Below, in pieces: positions 30,698 through 42,615 of a stretch of DNA of 64,000 bases. The DNA comes from Gigantopelta aegis. Its lineage: Eukaryota; Mollusca; Gastropoda; Neomphalida; Peltospiridae. The stretch spans positions 37,836,492 through 37,900,491 of the forward strand of contig NC_054701.1 of the NCBI RefSeq assembly GCF_016097555.1, read 5' to 3'. How positions within the stretch are numbered: position 1 is the first letter of the stretch; each line of letters starts with the position of its first letter. Both the position numbers and the translations under genes were made by a program. The notes beneath the pieces are model-generated. The model searched no databases. It was not told where the DNA came from and saw only the letters and a list, made by a program, of their open reading frames with translations.

Positions 30698-32542
30698 CAG
30701 GGGTGCACAAATGTGAAATTGTGATAGTTGCCCAGTGGGCAAACAGTAGCTGAAGTTTGGTTGCCCAACATCATCTCTTGGTTGCCCACATATTTCATAA
30801 AATGTTTTATGAATATAATTTTGAACTGTCTTTTAAAATGAAACTGAAATTTAAAATGTTTTTATTATTATCATTACTTATCAGGTTAGTTTTATTTCTT
30901 TTTTAACATTATTTATCTACAGCTCATCTTCGCTTAGGCTGAAAAAAAGTTTGTTTTGTTTAATGACACCACTGGAGCACACTGATTAATTAATCATCGG
31001 CTATTGGATGTCAAACATTTAGTAATTCTGACTTGTCTTCAGAGGAAACCCGCTACATTTTTCCTAATGCAGCAAGGGATCTTTTATATGCACTTTCCCA
31101 CAGACAGGAAGGCACATACCACAGCCTTTGTCTGGTTGTTGTGCACTGGTTGGAACGAGAAAAAACCCAATCAGCTAAATGGATCCACAGAGGTGGTTCG
31201 ATCTCGCTTGGGCTGTCACGTACAATCATAATACTTTGATGAACTCACGGCTCATCCAGGATTAAAAATACCTGTTGCCAAAAAAATTGCCAAATGGGAT
31301 TTTTATTTGCCATAATGAAAATGTTTTAGCCAAAATTGTTTTGTGTAGTACTGTATAGAGTATTTATATATGAATATGAAAATGTATCTTTTTCAGCTAA
31401 TTATGTACAAACTGGAATATATCTGAATAACAAAATTATCCCCGATCAAAATCAAAGACACCAATGGGGTTAGGGGCAGTTAATATATTACTTTGATTTT
31501 TCAGTGGGTGAGGGGAGATATGCAGAGTTGGAAGCCAATGCCCTCTGCAAACACACCCAACTTTCTAAGGCCTAAGGCATTAATAAAAATCTGAGAGCCA
31601 ATACTCTTCTTCTTTTTTTAAACAGTGCTCATTATTTCTGTAAAATAGCAATCTTTATTTTGGTTTGAACTGCTTTTAATTGTATTTTAAAATAACCCAT
31701 CTATTCCACACCCCAACAATTTCGTATTCCAAACGTTCGCGAACTGTGCGATTGGTTCCCGGCGTGGACATAGGGTTTAACGTGAAGTGCATAAAGTAGT
31801 TTAGCGGATGTTTTTGTTTTGCTTGGTCTAGCTGAACTTGGCCCTAGCCTACTTGTCTTTGGCCCTGAACTAGCATGTGTATTGAAACTGACACGCAATT
31901 TTGGTCCGTTTTTATTACTTTGGCTCAAAGACTTTACAAAGTTAAAATAACACTACAGATTTTTCAGACTTTTCTTGCATACATGTTGCCGTTAAAATTA
32001 ATAACTGTGATTATTAAAATAAGCAAACATTGTTATACTGAATTCTTGATGACACTGCTTCTCGTTACCAGTCGCAAGATCCCTGTTAATATTTGGTATT
32101 ATTATTATATGTTAGGTGTCGGATAGATTATGTAACTGATTGTTCACATTGGAAGATAGAAAATGGCTTAGCCAAATTTTTAGCTCAGAACTAGATGGTT
32201 GTTAGTGTAGTTTGTGGCCTTTCACATGACTTGTGCCCTTTGCTAATAGCCACCATTCTGAAATATATCTGTCTGCATTCAACTCGTCAAAATCATGCAC
32301 GGTGGACGCTGAGTGGATGGCAGTGTTAAGGTGGATATTTATATTGCCTGTCAGTCAAGTTATCAGTTTCGATACTTTTGAATTGCCTGTGACTGTCCCG
32401 AGTGTCGGGAAGTTTTGTTTTTCATTTTACTTGTTTTATGATTTTCTTGGTTGCCCGTCGGGCAACTGTTTGACAAAGAATGGTTGCCCGCAACATATTT
32501 TGGTTGTCCCGGGTGCGCGGACAACCGATATGTGCACCACTG
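30698..32542. mobile_element. hAT-like element (1,845 bp) with 6-bp target duplication
   Basis: Termini CAGGGGTGCACAAAT and its inverted partner ATATGTGCACCACTG, flanked by ggaaac on both sides. Sub-terminal regions contain repeated ggttgcccg words. A nested SINE is at 30945-31220. Several open frames of about 60-110 residues occur, none recognisable as transposase. Confidence 0.78.
30945..31220 (-). mobile_element. SINE family 1 nested in the hAT-like element
   Basis: Tail gtttgttttgtttaatgaca, body agcaagggatcttttatatg, and the start of the head region at the right (ggttggaacgagaaaaaac). The head is diverged or incomplete. Confidence 0.7.
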
Positions 32543-32767
32543 GGAAACGCACTACATTTTTCCATTAGTAGCAAAGGGTCTTTTATATATACACCATCCC
32601 ACAGACAAGATGACACATACCACAGCCTTTGATATACCAGTCATGGTGTACTGGCTGGAACGAGAAATAGCTCAATGGCCCACTGACGGAGATCCATCCC
32701 AAATCGACCACTCATCAAGCAAGCACTTTATCACTGGGCTACATCCTGTCCCACTTTTTGCTTAAAA

Positions 32768-32928
32768 CCTGAAATATGAATATTTCAGGTTGGGGTAACC
32801 TAAAATATGAATATTTCAGGTTGGGGTAACCTAAAATATGAATATTTCAGGTTGGGGTAACCTAAAATATGAATATTTCAGGTTGGGGTAACCTAAAATA
32901 TGAATATTTCAGGTTGGGGTAACCTAAA
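32768..32928. repeat. Tandem repeat, 31-bp unit, about 5 copies, each palindromic
   Basis: Units repeat with an exact 31-base period (ggttggggtaacct core). The first unit contains cctgaaatat-ga-atatttcagg, a perfect 10-bp inverted repeat; later units change one arm base. Confidence 0.85.
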
Positions 32929-33019
32929 GCAAGTTTGGGCCACTGAAAATGAAATTTTAGTTGCCCAGATATTTTTTTTGGGGGATGCCACAATATTTTT
33001 TGGAGAGTTTCGAGCCCTG

Positions 33020-33862
33020 ACTGTTTTTTTAATTTGATTTTTTTTTTGGAAACCAACTATGATTCATATCCCAATATTTTGTGATTTTCATTATTGGTAA
33101 TATGGTCAAATTTCTTATCAAATTAGCTGTCAGTTCTGGAAAATGACTATGATGTTCTGCTGTTCTCGCCGAAAACCACTTTTTAACTCAAAAGTTTCCA
33201 GGTATTTCTCATGCGAAAAGATAAAAAATCAATGTGCTCTGGTGGCATCGTTAAATAAAACAAACTTTAGTGACCATTATCGAGATTAGTCTTGATCAAT
33301 GTTCAATTATTATTTCTGTACAGTACCATGTGCAAAACAGCAAGGAAATAATAATGAATGAATGTATTGTGTGCAGTAAAGTAAAAACAATCTAAAACTA
33401 TTTCTGCATGTTAGGAAATCTGTCATTAAGACCAAATGCCCCCCTTTTAATTTAAACCTAAGTAAATCGGGTAAAAAAAAATATTATTTTAATTTTTTGG
33501 ATTAGGCCATTCGGCACCAGAAAAGGGTAGCATATTTTGCCAATATAAATGATGGAGAAATTTTTATTAATCTATTGGAACGTTCTCTGTCTCTCTTGCT
33601 CTCTCTTTCTCTGTACGTATCTTTATTTTCCAACATCCTACTATATTTCACAGCACCCAGCTCTGCTGTTTCAAAATGTACACTTTTCAAACACTGAAAC
33701 AAATTTATCAGTCTGCACTCTGAACATCAAAGAAAACAAACCACGGTGTGCATATCACCATCTTATTCTGATTTACAGTATATAATTTATATTTGTGTAC
33801 ATTTTCGTTGACTACACTTTTATTTTGAGTTGACAAATCTTTTTTATTTATTTTTGGAACAG
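33020..33862. other. RAD54L2 5' flanking or intron 1 sequence
   Basis: AT-rich. A short SINE tail (atgtgctctggtggcatcgt, about 33228-33265) and a ctctctttctct tract near 33590 are the only structures seen. Confidence 0.45.
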
Positions 33863-34649
33863 GAGAGCTGAAGAACCATAGGACAATGCACAGTGTGTTC
33901 TTCTAAAAAGAGCCTGTTCACTTAAAATCAGCAATGTCTGGTGAAAGTGTTATGGATGTGATGGAGGCTCCATCCATGATGCCAAGTGCTCTAAAAGATG
34001 CCCAGCCAGAGGATCTGGATTTGGAATCTAATTCAAGTCAGGTGCCATCAGTTGACGGGAACATTGACTGTGAGGATTCTTTGGGACTTGACCTAAGCTT
34101 AGGTCTTTGTGATGAAGAACCAGCTCTTTGTGATGGAGACGCAGTTGTTGAGGGGGACCTGCCTGGGGAGAATGAACTGGAAGATGCATCTGATGATGAG
34201 GACTATGAAGAAGAGGACAGTGAAGACAGTGATGAGGAAAGTGGTGAGGAGTCGAGTGATGACGACGACGATGATGACAATGAAGATGATGAACTTCCAA
34301 GTGAGGAGAGTGGTTCTGAAGAGAAAGGTGATAACGCTAAAGATGGTGTTGGTGCTGCTGCTGATGATGATGACGATGGTGCTATTATGGATGTTGAGGC
34401 TGATGTTTTAGACATGGAACCTCCTCTGGGCTTAGATTCTATTGTTGATGATCCCATTCCCATCGAACTTGACACAGCAGAGAAGGAAATTGTTGATAAC
34501 ATTACAGGCAGCAAGGTAAAGGAGAAGACTGATTCAGAAGTGCCCACAAAGACTAAAAAGGTTAAAAGGAAAAGAAAGTCGAAAACGAAATCCGATCGGC
34601 CCAAGAAAAAGGCTAAAACAAAATCGGCACTCAGAAGAAGAAATATCAG
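33863..34649 (+). CDS. RAD54L2: RAD54L2 exon with start codon (coding from 33934)
   Basis: Acceptor ggaacag at 33862, about 71 bases of 5' UTR with in-frame TAA at 33904, then ATG at 33934. Encodes the acidic region (runs of D/E near 34195-34320) and the basic stretch [10 protein letters not shown] to RRRNI. Donor ATCAG|gtact, phase 2. Confidence 0.92.
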
Positions 34650-35327
34650 GTACTAATCTTAATGCGTTGAACTTCATAATTTGGTCTATATTTTTGTTAC
34701 TTTGTGTAGTTTGTGGCTAAGAATTATGATAAATCACAAATTTAAGTATTTGAACACAAAGTTAGCTATAGATATTATATCAGATTTTAAAAAGTTCAGA
34801 TTATAGTTAACACTCTGAACTGTGTTTGACTGATAAAACAAATAAACAATGAAAATTTATTTCAGATCCATTATCCCTTTTAGTGTTCTTGCATATGATT
34901 CTATACTTGATAGTTTAAAGGTTCCGCTGATTTATTAATAAATTTTTTATTTTTAACATGTGCTTGTTAGTTGTGAACCATATACATGTGTGATAGAAAT
35001 GTTTTCATGTGAATGATAAACATTATATATGTGCTTGTGTTTTTTCCAGACAAATAATGACAGAAACACAGTTGGATGCTAAAACAGTAGAGGCACAAAA
35101 TGAGGAATTGGAAAGAAAACGACGATTAATGGAAATTAAAAAGTCCATTATGCAGAAATCCCAAATTATACCCGAAGAAAAAGATTTTCAGTTGAAGTCT
35201 TTGCTACAAGGTAAGGACTTTCGTGTATATTAACATAACATTTTATAAATATATTCAAGATGTACATTCATATGTTAAGCAGTTATAGGCCTCAGTATTT
35301 GGACTTTTTATGAGAAACACATTTCAG

Positions 35328-35399
<72 letters not shown>

Positions 35400-38300
35400 G
35401 TCTATAAATCGATTTTTTCCCCCATCAAAATATTGCCTCTGTTTATTTTAAATTGGCTCACTGGCATTAAACATTGTTAAAGCGATCTTGTATGTGCATT
35501 ACATTAACACTGACATCCATGTTTAACTTCATGAATATTAATCAGCTTGCACTGAAATAGTTTAGACTGATCTCTGCTCGGGTAACCATAGGTTTTCCTC
35601 CTTTACATTGTAGAAATGGTGGATGCATTCAACTTTTGTAGTGATCTGTTGATAAATACAGAAATACACATAATTCAGTATTTATAGGCCATTTTTTATG
35701 AGTCATTTTACAAACGGGTTGATGCAGAATTTTTTTGTTATTCCTGGTGTCATGTAAATAGTGCATTCAGGCTTTCTAGAATACGGTGGCCTGATGCCCA
35801 AGGCCAGTGTTTTTTTGAGTCGGGCCAGTAAAGGTTACTTTGTGCAATCCCGATGGCAAGTGGTAAAAAAAACCCCCAAAAACAAAAACAAACTACAACG
35901 CTACGTCCTACATTCATACAAAAACAAAAGAAACATCTACAAGTCACTTCTTTCGATTTGCTATCACATGCAATATTTCACTAACAAATAGTTAGCCACC
36001 AATAATCTCTGACCCATCCATGACATCAATATACCTACTGATATAACTTTATTAAAGTTATAAAGTGTAAACATTGGAAAAAGAAAAGTTCATTGGTTTT
36101 CCGCCATTTTGTTTTTTACACTGGAATCCAAAGATTTGTTACTCTAATACTAATAATATGCGGGATGGGTGGGGTGGGTGGGGGGTTTGGGGGTAAGCCT
36201 TAAACTGCAATACATGTACACTTTATGCCAATAAAGGTTCTTAATTGTTTCTTTTCTCTTTTTGTTTTTTTGAGGGGGTGTATGGGGGGTGAGTTCCCAT
36301 TCATAAGTAAATAATGCTGTTAATTGTTGTAATATCTCGGTAACATGGATTATTTTTTATAACTTAGGTGGTTTTAGTGGAAATAATTATTTTAAAATTT
36401 TATTCTAAACTGATGAAAATTATTTGCATATTTTTCTAAACAAACCATAAAGCATGCCCAATGAGTCTTATCTGTTGTGTAAATTGAGAAATTGATTAAG
36501 CATGATCCCAGTATGAAAAATGGACATTAAAAAGTTAATTATTTTAATTTACTGTTTTTATGTTTTATCAACAGTTAAAATTGAATTTTGTACCATGGCC
36601 AGTGAATTTTCAAATCCACTGGCCCTATGGCAAGTGAATTTTCAAAATATTCTAGAACCCCTGGCATTATTCTAGTTGAATTTATAGTAGATTAGGTAGA
36701 CTTGTAAAAAGGTTTACTTACTTAATTTGAAATTGAATTTCATAGCAGCATATAATTTTTTTTAAACAGTTGCGGAAGAGGAGGCAGAGAAAGCGGCAAG
36801 CAAGGAAATAAAACTTCTGGACACTGAAGACAAAAAAGTGGAAAAAGTTAAAGACAAAGGTAATATTGTATTTATTTAAACCATTTATAGGTTACAGTAA
36901 ACTATTATTTTTAAAACATACAAGTTTACCACATGAACCGGGCCTTTGCTTATAAACCGTTTTAAAGTCTAGTATGAAATCTCTAATGGCATCACATGTA
37001 TACAAAAATTTTAAAGTCTCATACTATTAGAGTCTATAATTTCAAACTGAATACAATTTTAATTGTAAGCAGCTTGCTGCCTGTCTTAATTGAAATGTTT
37101 TATGATCGTTATGTAACTTGTTAACACAGGTTTGCCACACCTGTGATGCCTGTTGTGGTCAGCTCTATTGCCAAAACCTGCCTGTTCATGGTATGTCTGT
37201 CCATGAACAGGTTAATGTTTTCTAAATGTTAAATTAGCATTAGGTATTTTATTGAACCTGGTTTTAATTTTAGGCGAATCGTACTGTTAATTCATGGTTT
37301 AAAAGTTAACTTTATGATAAAGTTAAAACCAAATAATAAAGTTAAAACTTTATTTTAAAAAAATGTTTTGCCAAGTTGTGATCAAATATCAGGAGATGAC
37401 ATTATGTATGTGTTAAATTTTAAAAAACATTGAAAACACTGTATTAATATGCTTTATGGCTAAAAGGAAAAATGACTAGAAAAGTGACGTAATTTGTGAT
37501 TAGTTATCTGCCCCAAGAGAATTAATGTTGTAAACCCGAAGGTGGGCATGCAGGTTGATGTGTGGATGGGGAATGAATGTTTAATAACCTAACATGAACA
37601 AAACTATCCGCTACTGGATATCTGAAAATAATATTGGATATTATTAATACAGATTTTGTTAAAACTGTTGTCAGACTTTCCCTCTTTAATTATTATTTGT
37701 TCTTTCCAGATCCGTGTATTATAGATGTGAGCAGTAGCAGTGAGGAGGAGGAGGAAGAGGAAGAGCCTGATGAATGTTTCATCGTCCCGAGTGATCCCGA
37801 GGAAGAGGAGATTGAGGAGGAAGATCCTAACAATGGAGGTTCGCACATCAATGATGAGTGCAACCAGCGAGACGACATGGGCCGTGTCCACGTCAATATC
37901 GGTCATCCGCCATTTGACCCAGACGTCTACCTGGCTCCTCAGATAGCTAGGGCAATTAAACCACATCAAGTGAGTATTCATATAATGTAATGGTCCATAG
38001 TAATTATTATTATTTTTGGGGGTGGGGTGGGAATTTGTAACTTATGCTCACATTATTATTTTACTGTATATACCTGTGTGGTAACTAACTTTGATAGTGG
38101 CATTAACAACTGGCAGACACATCTCCCCCCCCCCCTTCCCCCCCTCCCATCTCCTCTCGCCAATGCTAAAATTTATCCTTTTTGTTTAGAAGAGTCCTTT
38201 TTTTTTATTCTCCCATCTATGATGGGTCATATTATGGTATGGCATTGTCCGTACGTCCGTCTGTTAACTTTTTCTTGTCCGGACCATATCTTGCATACAG

Positions 38301-41300
38301 ATGCATACAGGACCATCAAACCTCACATGTAGGAATAACTTGGAATGGTGGTGTCGCATACAATTACTAGGATCCTGTGATACAAATAAATCAAATAAGT
38401 TGTCTATATTTACATAATTAGAATTGAATCATACCCGTAACATATTAATTAATATCTATGGTTCTCCAACAAACTCCTGACGGGCATATCATGTACCTCA
38501 CCAGTACTCTTGTTTAGGTTGTCTACCTAGAAGATGCTATTTTACTGTGCCTTGATTCATTTTGTACTTCTTTTTTTAATTTCCTTCCCCATTGCTTGTA
38601 GTAGATGGATGTAATTTTATTTGCAATTTTTTGGTTCTGCAGCTGAATTTACACAAATTGTGCCTCTATTACTAGCTACATAGTATTTACTCCAAACAAA
38701 AAAATAAACAATTTCAAACATTAATATTTCAGCTTTATTTTCCACAGTTATATGTGAATGGCCTTTTTTAAGAGTGCATTATTTTTTAAGGTATTTATAC
38801 CACTGTGGGGGGGGGGGGGGGGGGAAAACTTTTTTTTTTTTTTTTTTTTCAATTTACTTAATAGTTCTGATAAAGTTATTCAAATGTAATTTTTAAGTAA
38901 GCATTTTGTTTAGTGTAACTATTTCTTGGCATGGATTTTTAATAAACGATTACACATCATTCTGACCACTAAAAACTAGGAAAAATGCACATATTCATTA
39001 ATATCATTTTCTTTCATCTAGATTGGAGGTGTCCGATTTTTGTATGACAATCTGGTGGAATCGCTGGCTCGCTTTAAGACCAGCAGTGGATTTGGGTGTA
39101 TTCTTGCTCACAGTATGGGCTTGGGTAAAACTATTCAGATGATTGGTTTCATTGATATATTTCTACGCTACACGGATGCCAAAACGGCAATCTGTATAGT
39201 GCCCATCAACACCCTGCAGAACTGGAACAATGAGTTCAACATGTGGCTGCCCACAAAGAAACCGGACGAAGAGGGGACACCGGATGCTCCTGACATCTTG
39301 TACCGTGCTTTCCAAGTCTTTGTGCTCAATGACAGTTACAAGACGACAGCTTCAAGAGCCAAAGTTATAGGTGAGCTATTTTGAATTTTGAAGAAAATAA
39401 AGGCTAATAAAAGGTTGGGGTTTTTTTAAAGGGTCGGTTTTGCATTTTTTCTCTTCCAAACCTTTAAATAATTGATCAGGGCACATCATTTTCATTGCCA
39501 ATTTAGCTAATTGCTAATTTTTACACAAAGTGACTACAACAGTTAGTATTTAGCTAATAAAATATTCTTTAAATTTAAAGCACATTTTAATAATTTTCAA
39601 GAAAATATTCTTCATATTTGAAAATTAGTTAAACCAAAATGATTTCTTCTGATAGTGTCATTTAAAAAAAATAAAAAAAATAAAAGAAATATAAACTAAA
39701 CTTATGTTTTTAAATTTACAGACACTGCTTGATCTAAAAGCATACATGTTATAGAAAATTATACAGATGTTTGAGAATGCTTTCTGTTTGTTCTCTCACT
39801 TTTACAAAGTATTGGTATTGCTTTTCTGACTGTAGTGGCAATGGCATCAAAATTTGCATTAAAGTGTTGCATTTAGTTCAATAAAATTTGGTTTATAATT
39901 GTCCCTATGGATGTTATCACAGTGCACCAAAAATCTTTATGGTAGTCGAGACATTTAATTCCTGCAGAATTCTTGTTTTTACTACAATATTAGAGTTGTA
40001 AAAAAGTTTATTTGACTTTAAGCATCAGCAAACGGACAAAACAGAGTGGACAGTTTTCCAGATTTGTTTATCTTTTTTAAGTTGTGAAAAACATTCAGTA
40101 TTGCATGCTTTTTTTTCTTGCTTTTTTAGGTGAATGGTATAAAAATGGTGGTGTGTTGCTTATGGGATATGAGATGTATCGTCTGCTTTCATCACGGCGA
40201 GCCTTTCCGATCAAACCAAAGAAATCGAAGAAGAAGACGAATGAACCTGAGGTTATTGATGTTGAAGAGGAAGACATGAACAAAACTCTTATGATTGGTG
40301 GGTTGTGTGAATTTATCTCTTCCTTCTGTCTTTGTAGAGAATGTATGGAAATTAAATTTTTTTTTAAATTAGTTTACTTTTTGTGTTTTTACACTAATAA
40401 TAAGCTCTGTATTTTTCATATTCTTTCACCAAATCTCATAATTTACTTGTTTCCACACTTCCAGTTCAACTAATTAAAAAAAAATATATAATGGGGACCA
40501 TAATTTAAAAAAAAAAAAAATCAAGATGGTTATTTGCTACCAAAATAAGTTGGTTATTATTTTAAAAAATTAATTTGTTATTATTACATACATTTTTATA
40601 TGCCTGTCTATGATGGGTCATATTATGGTTTGATGTTATCCGTCCGTATGTCTGTATGTTAAACTTTTCTTGTCCAGACCATATCTTGCATACAGATGCA
40701 CACAGGACCATCAAACCTCACATGTAGGAACAATTTGGGATGGCGGAGTGTTGCGTACTATTACTAGCTGTAACTAGGTCACTGTGACCTACTTTTCACG
40801 GTCTACTGCACATAACAGTAAATCCTTGTCCGGATTGTATCTTGCATCAAACCTCACATGTAGTTGGTCCAAAACAAACTGTTCATCCATCACATTGCAA
40901 AAATTTCACATAATTAGAAATTAATCATACCTGTAACATATTCATTAATATCTATGGTTTTCTATCAAACTCTTGATGGGTGTATCATGTACCTCACTGG
41001 TACTCTTGTTTATTTTAGATATACATTCAGTTTTCAAATAACAATGTTTTATTTTAAATATCCCTGGAACTTTGATATATTATTATTAAAAGACAAATCA
41101 GTTCCTTAATTTCACATATCCCTGGAGTTTTGATATATTATAATTACTAAATAACGATTCAGTTTTATTTTATATTTTAGATATACATGGAGCTTTGGTG
41201 AACCCTGGTCCAGATCTAGTTGTGTGTGATGAAGGTCATCGGATCAAGAACAGTCATGCAGGCATATCTCAGGCCTTGAAGAATATCAGAACAAGGTACA

Positions 41301-42584
41301 GCTGGCAAAAACTACAAATTGATTTCACCGATAACAAACTCATTATTTAATTAGGCTCTTCCAAAAGGATAGGCATCCTAATCGCGGGGTGGGAGAAGGC
41401 ACTGCCCCCCCCCCCCCCCCCCCCCATTCGAAATCAGATTAATATATTACTGCCCCCTCCCTCCCCATCACTGCCATCTTCAAATGCCTCAGGGCTTGTA
41501 GCATTTTTATAAAAATCCACTAGCCATAGGATCAGTGATTTAAAAAAATTTACTAGCCATGATTAAAAAATTCAGTTTTAAGAAATAGGTTGAACATTCA
41601 GGTTAATGCAAAAAAATATTTTAATGCCTGATGATAATTCCAGATGTTTTTATCAGTTATAATCCTGGGTAGTCATAGTTAGTCTACTTGGTTTTGTTTC
41701 TTACCATGGTAACAATTCTTCCATTTAAAAAAAAATATATATATATATATGTAATAGTAATAATACATCTACAGTGTTTATACACATCATCCCAGTTTGT
41801 TGGGTGCATTATCTCAAAATATATATACCGGCATATCATAAACCTTGTATTACATCTTTTTCCTTTAGAACTGGTGTATTAGTATTATTACATGAAACAT
41901 GATGACCCCTGTTTATGTTTCAGACGGAGGGTGGTGCTTACAGGCTACCCACTACAGAACAATCTGGTGGAGTACTGGTGCATGGTGGATTTTGTCCGCC
42001 CATCCTTCCTCGGTACTAGGACCGAGTTCACGAACATGTTTGAAAGGCCTATCATGAATGGACAGTGTGCTGACAGCACACCCCAGGACATCAAACTCAT
42101 GCGATACAGAGCATACGTTCTTCATAGTCTTTTGGAAGGATTTGTCCAGAGGTAGAGTTTTAAAAATATTAGGTCAGGTCAGGTCATAACTTGAATCTTA
42201 TGTATAGGGGGTAATAAATAAGTTAGCAGTTTTTTAATTAGGACTCTCAAAGACCAAAAGGAAAAGTTTTCTTTTTATACATTAATGTGACCTCTCACCA
42301 AGAATATCCCCCTCACCCCTTGACCTCCATTGAGCAGAGGGAAAAGGAGGAGGTAGTCACATGATGGAAAGTGGATACCATATACATATTAAAAAATTAT
42401 AGCCATTTGTTGAGATGTCTAGACTATTGTAGGTATGGGGTGGGAAAATGCAGCTGAAGTATGCCATTAAAGAATATTGATTTATTAATCATTGGCTACT
42501 GGATGTCGGATAAATAATCTTAAAGAAAACTCTGCTACAGTTTTCCATTACAAGCAAGGAATCTTTTTACATGCACAGAACAGC

Positions 42585-42615
<31 letters not shown>

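Larger units (their letters stand above)
30640..32753 (-). mobile_element. SINE family 1, split by a 1.8-kb hAT-like element
   Basis: The tail half ends at 30697 (ttgacatatagtcttagaa, ggaaac) and the rest resumes at 32543 (ggaaacgcactacatttttc), continuing to the head at 32753 (atcactgggctacatcctg). The ggaaac at the break is duplicated. Confidence 0.78.
29965..33019. mobile_element. 3-kb composite element with CAGGGCTCGAAA termini
   Basis: Left end CAGGGCTCGAAATGGCC and right end TTTCGAGCCCTG are inverted partners. Inside are a SINE, a hAT-like element that splits it, a second SINE and a 31-bp tandem repeat, so it may be an old element swollen by insertions. Flanks share only actg. No transposase recognised. 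Confidence 0.5.

Noticed and set aside
31701-32568. Open frames inside the 1.8-kb hAT-like element
   Set aside because: Too short and without recognisable transposase motifs; not called as genes.
34028-34604. Antisense open frames opposite the acidic RAD54L2 exon (also 37604-37981, 54848-55177 and 56984-57451)
   Set aside because: They are mirror readings of low-complexity coding sequence on the plus strand.
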